From contig NZ_JABFMP010000005.1 of NCBI RefSeq assembly GCF_013359595.1, positions 124,001-188,000 on the forward strand: a stretch of DNA of 64,000 nucleotides, in the 5' to 3' direction. This document shows, piece by piece, positions 37,877 through 46,279 of the stretch. Position numbers and translations under genes: made by a program. This DNA is from Pseudomonas sp. C1C7. Lineage in GTDB: Bacteria; Pseudomonadota; Gammaproteobacteria; Pseudomonadales; Pseudomonadaceae. The notes below the pieces were generated by a model. The model made no database searches. It was not told where the DNA came from and was given only the letters and a program-made list of their open reading frames with translations. The first letter of the stretch is position 1; every line of letters begins with the position of its first letter.

Positions 37877-38540
37877 CGCGGCTTTCCAGCAGGTAGCCCA
37901 GGCCCCGGAAAGTCACGATGGCCACCGGTTGCCCGTCGAGTTTCTTGCGCAGGCGGTGCACGTAGATTTCGATGGCGTCGGGGCTGGCTTCTTCGTCCAG
38001 TCCGAAGACCTGAGAAGCCAGTTGCTCCTTGCTCATCACCCGACCGGGACGGGCGATCAGTGCTTCGAGCACCGCCTGTTCGCGGGAGGTCAGGGTCAGC
38101 AGTTCCTCGGCCAGGGTGAAACGCCGGGTATCGAGGTCGTACGCCAGCACCCCGCAGCGCTGCACCCGCTCACCGCCCAGTACGCTGCGGCGCAACAGGG
38201 CCTTGACCCGGGCTTCGAGTTCCGTGAGTTCGAAAGGCTTGGCCAGGTAATCGTCGGCACCGAGGTTGAGGCCGTGGACCCGGTCCTTGACGTCACTGCG
38301 TGCGGTGAGCATCAGCACCGGCAAGTTCTTGCCACGACTGCGCAAGCGCGCCAGCACTTCAAAACCATCCATGCGCGGCAGGCCGACATCGAGGATCGCC
38401 ATGGCGTAGTCCTCGCTGCCCAGCGCCAGGTCGGCGGCCACGCCGTCGTGCAGCACATCCACGGTCAGACCGGTGCTCTTGAGCGCCTGGGCGACGCTTT
38501 CGGCGAGCTGCAGATGGTCTTCGACGAGCAGAACACGCAT
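37869..38540 (-). CDS. tctD: OmpR-type response regulator TctD
   Basis: 223 residues: an N-terminal receiver domain with phospho-acceptor Asp in AILDVGLPRMDGF, and a C-terminal winged helix (LTSREQAVLEALIARPGRVMSK, EIYVHRLRKKL). It pairs with TctE and is divergent from tctC. Three 11-base GAAAG repeats 90 bases upstream are candidate binding sites. Confidence 0.9.
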   Translation of the reverse strand: MRVLLVEDHLQLAESVAQALKSTGLTVDVLHDGVAADLALGSEDYAMAILDVGLPRMDGFEVLARLRSRGKNLPVLMLTARSDVKDRVHGLNLGADDYLAKPFELTELEARVKALLRRSVLGGERVQRCGVLAYDLDTRRFTLAEELLTLTSREQAVLEALIARPGRVMSKEQLASQVFGLDEEASPDAIEIYVHRLRKKLDGQPVAIVTFRGLGYLLESRDA

Positions 38541-38629
38541 GGATTTTTACCTCGTTCAGGGATGGTCGACGCCATTCTTTGGCGCGGAGTTTACAGCGGC
38601 ATCCGCTGCTGTGAAGCCCGAAAAACCTT

Positions 38630-38662
38630 GAAAGCCTGATGAAAGGTTAGCGAAAGGTTCGC
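38630..38662. promoter_or_regulatory. Three 11-base direct repeats, candidate TctD operator
   Basis: GAAAGCCTGAT, GAAAGGTTAGC and GAAAGGTTCGC follow each other without gaps at 38630, 38641 and 38652. An 11-base period places the repeats on one face of DNA, as OmpR-family regulators prefer. They lie in the tctD-tctC divergent gap. TctD binding is inference. Confidence 0.5.
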
Positions 38663-38796
38663 TGGTTAGAGTTGAGTTACGGAATGTTTCGACCTGACCA
38701 TTCCCCCTGCCGTTCGCTCTCCGTTTTTGAATGTAGCGCCCGAAAAACGCCACGAAGCGTTTTCGCCAATAAGAACAATAACCGAGGTCCTGCACC

Positions 38797-38934
38797 ATGC
38801 TGCCCAACCAGCTCAAGTCTTGCCTTCCTCCGTATTTTCCGATGTTTGCGCATGCCAGCGCCGAAGCCGGCTGCTCGTCGTTCCGCACCTGCGGACATGA
38901 GCGAGACGACGTCGCGCGAAATCGTCGTATCTGA
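38797..38934 (+). pseudogene. 45-codon ORF, possible leader remnant of an OprD-type porin
   Basis: A good ribosome site (GAGGTCCTGCACC) precedes the ATG, after which 45 codons run to a TGA. The N-terminus MLPNQLKSCLPPYFPM plus HASAEAG resembles an OprD-family signal peptide; the rest has no similarity that I can recognise. In P. aeruginosa opdH lies exactly here between tctD and tctC. It could also be a leader peptide or chance. Confidence 0.25.
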
Positions 38935-38972
38935 ATCATCCCGAAAAACAACAATTCCAAAGGAGACAAAAA

Positions 38973-39950
38973 ATGAATCGATCACTGCGCCGTTTCGCCC
39001 TCGCCGCCAGTTGTGTGCTGTTCGCCGGCCAACTGATGGCCGAGCCCAAACGCCCTGAATGCATCGCCCCCGCCTCGCCCGGCGGCGGCTTCGACCTGAC
39101 CTGCAAACTGGCGCAAAGCGCGCTGGTCAACGAAAAACTGCTGACCAAGCCGATGCGCGTGACCTACATGCCCGGTGGTGTCGGCGCGGTGGCTTATAAC
39201 GCGGTGGTCGCCCAGCGCCCGGCGGATGCCGGCACGCTGGTGGCCTGGTCCAGCGGTTCGCTGTTGAACCTGGCCCAGGGCAAGTTCGGTCGCTTCGATG
39301 AAAACAACGTGCGTTGGCTCGCTGCCGTCGGCACCAGCTACGGCGCCATCGCGGTGAAGAGCGATTCGCCCTACAAGACCCTCGACGATCTGGTACAGGC
39401 GCTGAAGAAAGATCCGAGCAAGGTGGTGATCGGTTCCGGCGGCACCGTCGGCAGCCAGGACTGGATGCAAACCGCATTGATCGCGAAGGCCGCCGGCATC
39501 AACCCGCGCGACCTGCGTTACGTCGCCCTCGAAGGCGGCGGTGAAATCGCCACCGCGCTGCTCGGCGGGCACATCCAGGTCGGCAGCACCGACATCTCCG
39601 ACTCCATGCCGCACATCCAGAGCGGCGACATGCGCCTGCTGGCGGTGTTCTCCGACAAGCGTCTGGACGAGCCGGAAATGAAGGACATACCGACCGCTCG
39701 CGAACAGGGCTACGACATCGTCTGGCCGGTGGTGCGCGGCTTCTACCTGGGGCCGAAAGTCAGCGACGAAGACTACGCCTGGTGGAAAGACTCCTTCGAC
39801 AAACTGCTGGCTTCGCCTGAGTTCGCCAAGCTGCGCGACCAGCGTGAACTGTTCCCGTTCGCCATGACCGGCCCGGAACTGGACACCTACGTGAAGAAGC
39901 AAGTCGCGGACTACAAAGTGCTGGCCAAAGAGTTCGGCCTGATCCAGTGA
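38973..39950 (+). CDS. tctC: Tripartite tricarboxylate transporter substrate-binding protein TctC
   Basis: 325 residues, a Bug/TTT-family periplasmic receptor. A signal peptide (ALAASCVLFAGQLMA) precedes the mature protein beginning near EPKRPECIAPASPGGGFD. TYMPGGVGAVAYNAVVAQRP is the ligand-site region. It supplies citrate or a similar acid to TctAB. A strong AGGAGAC ribosome site lies seven bases upstream. It is first in the tctCBA operon and divergent from tctD. Confidence 0.9.
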   Translation: MNRSLRRFALAASCVLFAGQLMAEPKRPECIAPASPGGGFDLTCKLAQSALVNEKLLTKPMRVTYMPGGVGAVAYNAVVAQRPADAGTLVAWSSGSLLNLAQGKFGRFDENNVRWLAAVGTSYGAIAVKSDSPYKTLDDLVQALKKDPSKVVIGSGGTVGSQDWMQTALIAKAAGINPRDLRYVALEGGGEIATALLGGHIQVGSTDISDSMPHIQSGDMRLLAVFSDKRLDEPEMKDIPTAREQGYDIVWPVVRGFYLGPKVSDEDYAWWKDSFDKLLASPEFAKLRDQRELFPFAMTGPELDTYVKKQVADYKVLAKEFGLIQ

Positions 39951-39966
39951 TCGCCTCTGTCTAGCG

Positions 39967-39992
39967 GCTGCGGTCCCGTTTTGCGGGGCCGC
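39967..39992 (+). other. mRNA hairpin between tctC and tctB
   Basis: GCGGTCCCG-TTTT-GCGGGGCCGC forms a GC-rich stem in the 58-base gap, with no T-tract after it. Such structures commonly protect the binding-protein mRNA and raise its level above the membrane subunits. The effect is inference. Confidence 0.6.
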
Positions 39993-40008
39993 GGCACAGG
40001 AGTTTTCC

Positions 40009-40467
40009 ATGCTCTTACAACGCATTTTCGCTTCGGTGCTGTTGCTGGCCTGCCTTGGCCTGGCGCTCATGGCGTGGCCGTATCAAGCGGCATTTTCCTA
40101 CGAGCCGGTGGGACCACGGGCCTTCCCGCTGCTGATGCTCGGCCTGATGGGGCTGGCGCTGCTGTACATGGTGTTTCGCCCCGCGCCGATCAAACACAGC
40201 GATGACGAACCGCCACTGGATCGCCCGACGCTGACCAAGATCGGCCTCTGTGTGGTCCTGCTGCTGGTGTTTGCCGGCACGTTCGAACCCCTCGGTTTCA
40301 TCCTCGCCAGCATCATTACCGGCATTCCAATGGCACGCCTGTATGGCGGTCGCTGGCTGCCGAGCGTGGTGATCATCAGCCTGATGGCCATCGGTCTGTA
40401 CCTGCTGTTTGACCGTTTGATGGACGTTCCGCTGCCCCTTGGCCTGCTCGACGTTCTGGAGAACTGA
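40009..40467 (+). CDS. tctB: Tripartite tricarboxylate transporter small membrane subunit TctB
   Basis: 152 residues, DUF1468-type, with four predicted membrane helices (about 5-25, 35-55, 75-100 and 115-140). It is the small permease subunit that couples TctC to TctA. Its stop TGA is one base from the tctA ATG. Confidence 0.88.
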   Translation: MLLQRIFASVLLLACLGLALMAWPYQAAFSYEPVGPRAFPLLMLGLMGLALLYMVFRPAPIKHSDDEPPLDRPTLTKIGLCVVLLLVFAGTFEPLGFILASIITGIPMARLYGGRWLPSVVIISLMAIGLYLLFDRLMDVPLPLGLLDVLEN

Positions 40468-40468
40468 T

Positions 40469-41983
40469 ATGGATACCCTCGGCTATTTGGGACAGGGTTT
40501 CGGCGTCGCGCTGAGCCCCTACAACCTGGTGACCGCCCTGTGCGGCACCTTGATCGGCACCGTTGTCGGCCTGTTGCCGGGCCTGGGCCCGATCAATGGC
40601 GTAGCGTTGCTGATCCCGATCGCATTCGCCCTCGGTCTGCCACCGGAATCGGCGTTGATTCTGCTGGCAGCGGTGTACCTGGGCTGCGAATACGGCGGTC
40701 GGATCAGCTCGATCCTGCTGAACATCCCGGGCGAAGCCTCCACCGTGATGACCACCCTCGACGGCTACCCGATGGCGCGCAAGGGCCTGGCCGGTGTAGC
40801 CCTGTCGCTGTCGGCCTGGAGTTCGTTCATCGGTGCCTTCATCGCCACCTGCGGCATGGTGCTGTTTGCCCCGTTGCTGGCGAAATGGGCGATTGCCTTC
40901 GGACCGGCGGAATACTTCGTGTTGATGGTGTTCGCGATTGTCTGCCTGGGCGGCATGGCCGGCGATCGACCACTCAAGACCTTCGTTGCCGCGCTGATCG
41001 GCCTGTTCCTGTCGAGCGTCGGCATTGATGCCAACAGCGGCGTTTACCGCTTCACCGGCGACAACATTCACCTGACCGACGGCATCCAGTTCGTCGTGCT
41101 GGTGCTGGGCCTGTTCTCCATCAGCGAAATCCTCCTGCTGCTGGAAAAGACCCACCACGGCCAGGAAGCGGTGAAAGCCACCGGCCGGATGATGTTCAAC
41201 TTCAAGGAAGCGGCCTCGGTGTTCGTGGTCAACATCCGTTGCGGCGTGCTGGGTTTCATCATGGGTGTGCTGCCGGGTGCGGGTGCGACCCTCGCCAGCG
41301 CCGTGGCCTACATGACCGAAAAACGCCTGGCCGGCGCCAAGGGCACCTTCGGCCAGGGCGACATGCGTGGCCTGGCCGCGCCGGAAACCGCCATCGGCGG
41401 TGCAGCCTGCGGCGCCCTGGTGCCAATGCTGACCCTCGGCGTTCCCGGTTCAGGCACCACGGCGGTGATGATTGGCGCGTTGTCGCTGTACAACATCACA
41501 CCGGGCCCGCTGCTGTTCCAGGAGCAACCGGACATCGTCTGGGGCCTGATCGCCTCCCTATTCATCGCCAACATCATGCTGGTGATCCTCAACATCCCGA
41601 TGATCCGCGTGTTCACCCGCATCCTCGCCGTGCCGAACTGGGCCCTGGTGCCCATCATCGCGATCATCACCGGGATCGGTGTCTACGCGGTGCATGCGAC
41701 GACCTTCGACCTGTTCTTGATGATCGGCATTGGCATCTTCGGCTACATCCTGCGCAAGCTGGACTTCCCGTTGTCGCCATTGCTGCTGGGCTTCATCCTC
41801 GGCGGCCTGATGGAACAAAACCTGCGCCGCGCGCTGTCGATCTCCAACGGTGCGCTGGAAATCCTCTGGTCGAGCCCGATCACCTTCGGCTGCTGGGTAC
41901 TGACAGCGATCATGCTGTTGATGCCGCTCATCCGTATCTGGCGCAAGCGTTCGGCTGCACAACGCGTTATCGCCGATGTCTGA
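40469..41983 (+). CDS. tctA: Tripartite tricarboxylate transporter large membrane subunit TctA
   Basis: 504 residues with about 11-12 helices. The family motifs GLLPGLGPINGVALLIP and GVLPGAGATLASAVAYMTEK appear in the two halves, and PMLTLGVPGSGTTAVMIGAL near residue 325. It is the ion-driven permease. The ATG at 40469 overlaps the upstream TGATATG arrangement. The downstream membrane gene overlaps it by 8 bases. Confidence 0.92.
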   Translation: MDTLGYLGQGFGVALSPYNLVTALCGTLIGTVVGLLPGLGPINGVALLIPIAFALGLPPESALILLAAVYLGCEYGGRISSILLNIPGEASTVMTTLDGYPMARKGLAGVALSLSAWSSFIGAFIATCGMVLFAPLLAKWAIAFGPAEYFVLMVFAIVCLGGMAGDRPLKTFVAALIGLFLSSVGIDANSGVYRFTGDNIHLTDGIQFVVLVLGLFSISEILLLLEKTHHGQEAVKATGRMMFNFKEAASVFVVNIRCGVLGFIMGVLPGAGATLASAVAYMTEKRLAGAKGTFGQGDMRGLAAPETAIGGAACGALVPMLTLGVPGSGTTAVMIGALSLYNITPGPLLFQEQPDIVWGLIASLFIANIMLVILNIPMIRVFTRILAVPNWALVPIIAIITGIGVYAVHATTFDLFLMIGIGIFGYILRKLDFPLSPLLLGFILGGLMEQNLRRALSISNGALEILWSSPITFGCWVLTAIMLLMPLIRIWRKRSAAQRVIADV

Positions 41984-43022
41984 TCGAACACCGTTCAACG
42001 CCTGGTGGGGTACGCCGCTGGTCGGCGCGCTGGGCGGTTTCCTCGCCAGCCAGGTCGGCTGGCCACTGCCGTGGATGGTCGGCTCGTTGCTGGCGATCAT
42101 CCTCGTGCGCTGCCTGACACCCTGGCAATTGGCGGAAATCCCTGGCGGGCGCAAGTGCGGCCAGTGGATCGTCGGTATCGGCATCGGCCTGCACTTCACC
42201 CCACTGGTGATGGAGCAGGTGCTGAGTCATTTCGGCCTGATCTTCTTCGGTGCGTTGGTCACCAGCCTGTCCGCGGTGGTCGGGGTCTGGCTGATGCGGT
42301 GCACCGGCGAGGATCGCGCCACCGCGTTTTTCTCCAGCATGCCCGGCGGTTCCGGGGAGATGGTCAACCTGGGCGCGCGCAACGGCGCGGTGCTCAGCCG
42401 CGTGGCGGCAGGCCAGAGCCTGCGGGTGCTGGTGGTGGTGCTCTGTGTGCCGGCGGCATTCAAATACTTGCTGGGCGATGGCACGCCGATCTCCCACGCC
42501 GGCAGCATCGACTGGCGCTGGCTGGCGGTGCTGTTTCCCGCGGGTGCCTTGGCGGCCTGGATCTGGGAGCGCCTGCGTCAACCCAATCCCTGGCTGTTCG
42601 GGCCGTTGCTGGTGAGTGCCGCGGTGAGCATCGGCTGGGACCTGCATATCGGCCTGCCCAACGGCGGCAGCCAGATCGGCCAGTGGCTGATCGGCAGCGG
42701 CCTGGGTTGTCACTTCAACCGGCAGTTTTTCCGTCGCGCGCCTTCGTTCATGGGCCGGACTCTGGTCGGCACGGTATTGACCATGTTGATTGCCACCGGC
42801 GCGGCGCTGGGCCTGAGCGCCCTCACCCACCTGGATTTGCGTTCGCTGACGTTGGGCATGATGCCCGGCGGGATTGCGGAGATGAGCCTGACGGCAGAGA
42901 CCTTGCAACTGTCGGTGCCGCTAGTGACGGCGATGCAGGTGATGCGGTTGCTATTTGTGCTGTTTCTGGCGGAGCCGTTGTTCAAGTATTGGAATCGGAA
43001 TCCGGACGAAACACCGAGTTAA
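41976..43022 (+). CDS. AbrB-family membrane protein (putative ammonia monooxygenase family)
   Basis: 348 residues, about ten helices in two repeats with GTPLVGALGGFLASQVGWPLPWMVG and FFSSMPGGSGEMVNLGARNG, the AbrB-family double motif (PF05145); GMMPGGIAEMSLTAETL repeats it. Despite the family name it is a membrane protein with no monooxygenase evidence. It overlaps tctA by 8 bases, so it belongs to the tct transcript and may aid tricarboxylate transport. Confidence 0.8.
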   Translation: MSDRTPFNAWWGTPLVGALGGFLASQVGWPLPWMVGSLLAIILVRCLTPWQLAEIPGGRKCGQWIVGIGIGLHFTPLVMEQVLSHFGLIFFGALVTSLSAVVGVWLMRCTGEDRATAFFSSMPGGSGEMVNLGARNGAVLSRVAAGQSLRVLVVVLCVPAAFKYLLGDGTPISHAGSIDWRWLAVLFPAGALAAWIWERLRQPNPWLFGPLLVSAAVSIGWDLHIGLPNGGSQIGQWLIGSGLGCHFNRQFFRRAPSFMGRTLVGTVLTMLIATGAALGLSALTHLDLRSLTLGMMPGGIAEMSLTAETLQLSVPLVTAMQVMRLLFVLFLAEPLFKYWNRNPDETPS

Positions 43023-43025
43023 CTT

Positions 43026-43120
43026 CATCGCGGGCAAGCCCGCTCCCACAAGGTATGTCGGCGGTCACCAGATCGTGTGAACACCGACAAACCCTGTGGG
43101 AGCGGGCTTGCCCGCGATGC
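43026..43120. repeat. REPIN (GTGGGAGCGGGCTTGCCCGC family)
   Basis: CATCGCGGGCAAGCCCGCTC on the left and GAGCGGGCTTGCCCGCGATG on the right are perfect inverse copies around about 45 bases, between the convergent AbrB-type gene and ung. Confidence 0.92.
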
Positions 43121-43122
43121 TT

Positions 43123-43815
43123 TTAGAGATTCGGCAAACGCCAATCGATCGGCGTCTCGCCATTCTGCTCCAGGAACTTGTTGGTCCGGCCGAAATGCCC
43201 GCACCCCAGGAACCCGCGATAGGCAGAAAGCGGCGACGGATGCACCGAGGTCAGGACCAGGTGCTTGGTGGCATCGATCAGCTTCTGTTTGCTCTGGGCA
43301 TGGGAGCCCCAGAGCATGAACACCAGATGCGGTTGCTGCTGGCTCACCACCTCGATGATCCGGTCGGTGAAGAACTGCCAGCCCTTGTCCTTGTGCGCGT
43401 TGGCGTTGGCGCGCTCAACGGTCATGGTGGTGTTGAGCATCAGCACGCCCTGGTCGGCCCAGCTTTGCAGGTAGCCGTGGTTGGGAATGTCGATGTTCAG
43501 GTCGCGTTTCAATTCCTTGTAGATGTTCACCAGCGACGGCGGCGCCGGTACGCCCGGTTGCACCGAGAAGCATAGACCGTGGGCCTGGCCCGGGCCGTGG
43601 TACGGGTCCTGGCCGAGGATGACCACCTTGACCTTGTCCAGCGGCGTCGAATTCAGGGCGTTGAAGATCAACGGGCCCGGTGGATAGATCTCCTTGCCGG
43701 CCACCCGCTCCTGTTGCAGGAAATTGCGCAACTCTGCCATGTAGGGCCGGTCGAATTCGGCACGCAGGGCCTCCTTCCAGCTCGGTTCGAGTTTGATACG
43801 GTCATCAGCAGTCAT
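43123..43815 (-). CDS. ung: Uracil-DNA glycosylase
   Basis: 230 residues of family 1 UDG that removes uracil from DNA. Catalytic Asp70 lies in [22 protein letters not shown] and the [17 protein letters not shown] motif holds the catalytic His. A start ATG at 43813-43815 gives the usual 225-230 residues; the upstream in-frame Met adds an unrelated tail. It is divergent from the enoyl-CoA hydratase-family gene. Confidence 0.95.
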   Translation of the reverse strand: MTADDRIKLEPSWKEALRAEFDRPYMAELRNFLQQERVAGKEIYPPGPLIFNALNSTPLDKVKVVILGQDPYHGPGQAHGLCFSVQPGVPAPPSLVNIYKELKRDLNIDIPNHGYLQSWADQGVLMLNTTMTVERANANAHKDKGWQFFTDRIIEVVSQQQPHLVFMLWGSHAQSKQKLIDATKHLVLTSVHPSPLSAYRGFLGCGHFGRTNKFLEQNGETPIDWRLPNL

Positions 43816-43947
43816 GGTTACATCCGGCAAAAACAATGGGGCGAACCCTAAGAAGGCCCATCGCGCTTGTCAATTGATCTGACACAGTTCCGGCACTTTC
43901 CCGTACAGCGATCATACTTAACCCTCAAATTCCCGATCGAGGTCACG

Positions 43948-45060
43948 ATGAATCTGCACTTCGAAGAACTCACCGGCACCGACGGCGCCCGCATCGGCAT
44001 TGCCAGCCTGGACGCCGAACAATCGCTCAATGCCCTGTCCCTTCCGATGATCAACGCCCTGCGCGACCGGATGGACGCCTGGGCCAAGGATCCGCAAATC
44101 GTCTGTGTGCTGCTGCGGGGCAAAGGTCCCAAGGCCTTTTGTGCCGGCGGCGAAGTGCGCAGCCTGGTACAGGCCTGTCGCGCCAACCCGGGCCAGGTGC
44201 CGCCCTTGGCCGCGCAGTTTTTCAACGCCGAATATCGCCTGGACTTCAGTCTGCACACCTACCCCAAACCGCTGATCTGCTGGGGCCACGGTTATGTGCT
44301 GGGCGGCGGCATGGGCCTGTTGCAGGGGGCGAGCATCCGGATTGTCACGCCGAGCAGCCGGCTGGCGATGCCGGAAATCAGCATCGGCCTGTACCCGGAC
44401 GTCGGCGCCAGCTGGTTCCTCTCGCGCCTGCCCGGCAAGCTCGGCCTGTTCCTGGGCCTGACCGGCGCGCACATCAATGGTCGCGATGCCCTTGATCTGG
44501 ACCTGGCCGACCGCTTCCTGCTCGACGAACAGCAGCAGGAGCTGATCGAAGGCCTGCTGCAACTGAACTGGCAAGAACAGACGCCGATGCAGCTCAACAG
44601 CCTGCTCAAGGCCCTGCAGCAGGAAGCGGTGGCGCAAATGCCTGAAGCCCAATGGCTGCCACGACGCCAGCGCATCGACGAACTGCTGGATGTCAGCGAT
44701 GTGCGCTGCGCCTGGAAAGCCATCAGCGCGCTGCGCGATCACACCGACCTGCTGCTCGGCCGCGCCGCGCGGACCATGAGCGAAGGCTCGCCGCTGACCG
44801 CTCATCTGGTGTGGGAACAGATCATCCGCGCCCGGCATATGTCCCTGGCGCAGGTTTTCCAGATGGAATACACCCTGAGCCTCAATTGCTGCCGGCATCC
44901 GGAATTCAGTGAAGGGGTGCGGGCGCGGCTGATCGACAAGGACCAGAAACCGCACTGGCACTGGCCGGATATCAACCATGTGCCGGATGCGGTGGTAGAG
45001 GCGCATTTCCACAAGGTCTGGGAGGGGCGGCATCCGTTGGCGGATCTCTCCGAGTACTAG
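43948..45060 (+). CDS. Enoyl-CoA hydratase/isomerase-family protein (HIBYL-CoA hydrolase-like)
   Basis: 370 residues, longer than plain crotonases and matching the 3-hydroxyisobutyryl-CoA hydrolase subgroup. Oxyanion hole segments are KAFCAGGEVR and GYVLGGGMGL; MPEISIGLYPDVGASWFLSRLPG carries the Glu and Asp used for hydrolysis. The substrate is inferred to be a valine-pathway acyl-CoA. The ATG at 43948 sits after GAGGTCACG; the frame opens further upstream without similarity. Confidence 0.82.
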   Translation: MNLHFEELTGTDGARIGIASLDAEQSLNALSLPMINALRDRMDAWAKDPQIVCVLLRGKGPKAFCAGGEVRSLVQACRANPGQVPPLAAQFFNAEYRLDFSLHTYPKPLICWGHGYVLGGGMGLLQGASIRIVTPSSRLAMPEISIGLYPDVGASWFLSRLPGKLGLFLGLTGAHINGRDALDLDLADRFLLDEQQQELIEGLLQLNWQEQTPMQLNSLLKALQQEAVAQMPEAQWLPRRQRIDELLDVSDVRCAWKAISALRDHTDLLLGRAARTMSEGSPLTAHLVWEQIIRARHMSLAQVFQMEYTLSLNCCRHPEFSEGVRARLIDKDQKPHWHWPDINHVPDAVVEAHFHKVWEGRHPLADLSEY

Positions 45061-45075
45061 AAGTCTGCACAAAAC

Positions 45076-45105
45076 AACTGTGGGAGCAAGCCCGCTCCCA
45101 CATTG
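45076..45105. repeat. REP hairpin (TGTGGGAGCAAGCCCGCTCC)
   Basis: CTGTGGGAGC and GCTCCCACA surround AAGCCC, a single inverted REP between convergent genes. Confidence 0.8.
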
Positions 45106-45122
45106 GAAATTGCGCTCAAGGG

Positions 45123-45578
45123 TTAACGGTGATTCCACTGCCCATCACGTCCACCCCGCCCATCGCGATCGCCTCTGCCGCCGCGATAGTTGTTGTGTCC
45201 GCCACGATCGCCACGGTGGTCGTTGTCCCAACCACCTCGTTTACGGTTATCCCAGCCATGGTTCTGATACGCCCGATGATCGGGGCGTGTCTGGTAGTAG
45301 CGCGGGGCCGGCTGGTAATAGCGCGGCGATGGTTGATAAACCCGCGGCTGGTAGTAATACCTCGGCGTTGGCTGGTAGTACCGGGCAGGGGGCGAGTAAT
45401 ACCGGCGAGGTGGGGTGTAGTACCCGCCGTTCGAGTAATACGACCCACCGGAGTAATACGTCGGCGCCGGTGAGGTATAGGTCTCGGAACTGTAGTAACT
45501 GACTCCTTCGTCGTAGTAAGGCACGCATCCACCCAGGGACAGACCCAACACAGCAATCAGTAGAATTCGTCGGTACAT
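45123..45578 (-). CDS. Tyrosine/proline-rich lipoprotein with RYYQP repeats and RGG-rich tail
   Basis: 151 residues. The lipobox LSLGGC gives a lipidated Cys18. Residues 25-55 alternate Tyr-Tyr pairs with Ser/Gly/Pro; 56-100 are tandem RYY(Q/S)P-type repeats (RYYQPTPRYYYQPRVYQPSP). The C-terminus is rich in Arg, Gly, Asp and Asn (GGRGDRDGRGGRDGQWNHR). The sequence is low-complexity and has no family I recognise. It precedes no obvious operon; a smaller Tyr-rich lipoprotein gene lies 166 bases upstream in the same direction. Confidence 0.7.
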   Translation of the reverse strand: MYRRILLIAVLGLSLGGCVPYYDEGVSYYSSETYTSPAPTYYSGGSYYSNGGYYTPPRRYYSPPARYYQPTPRYYYQPRVYQPSPRYYQPAPRYYQTRPDHRAYQNHGWDNRKRGGWDNDHRGDRGGHNNYRGGRGDRDGRGGRDGQWNHR

Positions 45579-45744
45579 GGCGGCCTCCTGGACCGCGAGT
45601 GAGCCGCACCAGCGACGCTGGCAGGCGACAGTCGATCATTGGTTGACTGTCAAAATATCTGACACTGGATTCGGAATCTGGTGCGTCCCGGAAACAAGTT
45701 GAAACATCTCGCCGATGAAAGGTTTTTCATCATTCATCCGCCGA

Positions 45745-45990
45745 TTAATGGTGGCCATGGCGATATCCACCGCCGTAATAACGCGGCGCGTGACCGCCCC
45801 AGTGGTAATAGCGATAACCGCCATAGAAGCGCGGTCCGCCGTAGTAGTAGCGTGGTCCGTAGTAGTAGGAATAAGGCGCGTAGCCCGGATAGTAGTAAGG
45901 TGAGGAATACACATCGTAACCACCGGCGTAGTAATAGCAGCCGGACAAGCCCAGACCGAGAACCACGCCAAGCAACAATCGACGAAACAT
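45745..45990 (-). CDS. Small tyrosine/glycine-rich lipoprotein
   Basis: 81 residues. A lipoprotein signal with lipobox LGLSGC (Cys18) precedes a mature part in which about a third of residues are Tyr, in YYYPGYAPYSYYYGPRYYYG-like runs, ending GGGYRHGHH. It starts at 45988-45990 under a GGAGGCCGCC ribosome site, the same leader as in the larger Tyr-rich lipoprotein next to it. Both begin with M(Y/F)RR(I/L)LL, which suggests relation by duplication. Function unknown. Confidence 0.7.
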   Translation of the reverse strand: MFRRLLLGVVLGLGLSGCYYYAGGYDVYSSPYYYPGYAPYSYYYGPRYYYGGPRFYGGYRYYHWGGHAPRYYGGGYRHGHH

Positions 45991-46113
45991 GATGGCGGCC
46001 TCCTGAAAGACCACAGGCGGCACAGGCCGACTGACATCTGTTTTGACTCGCAATCGCTGACCAAGTGCGTCACCGCGCCAACCTTCGGATCAGTGGCCGA
46101 GACGTCCCATTGC

Positions 46114-46129
46114 GGTGCGCCGGCGCACC
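46114..46129. promoter_or_regulatory. Perfect 16-base palindrome upstream of the guanidine operon
   Basis: GGTGCGCCGGCGCACC is fully self-complementary and lies about 80 bases upstream of the sigma-54 type promoter, where an activator would be expected. Its GGTGC...GCACC order is inverted relative to the usual NtrC GCACC...GGTGC site, so the ligand protein is unclear. Confidence 0.4.
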
Positions 46130-46204
46130 ATCACAAGGCAGGCCGGCCTTGTCTCACCGAAGCCATAATCGCGCAATCCCCCGAACCAGAGCGTTCGGCC
46201 CGAC

Positions 46205-46221
46205 TTGGCACGGCTCTCGCT
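46205..46221 (+). promoter_or_regulatory. Sigma-54 (RpoN) type promoter
   Basis: TTGGCACGGCTCTCGCT fits the -24/-12 pattern: GG at 46207-46208 and GC at 46219-46220 with exactly 10 bases between. The -24 part TTGGCACG is a strong match and the -12 part TCGCT departs from TTGCT by one base. Start would be near 46232, upstream of the riboswitch, and implies nitrogen-limitation control. Confidence 0.65.
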
Positions 46222-46279
46222 TTAGCCCAACCGTGCAGGAGTCATCACAGGTTCGCGGCACCACAATTTGCAATGGCTG

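Noticed and set aside
46114..46129. NtrC-binding site
   Set aside because: Half-sites read GGTGC then GCACC, the reverse of the NtrC order GCACC then GGTGC.
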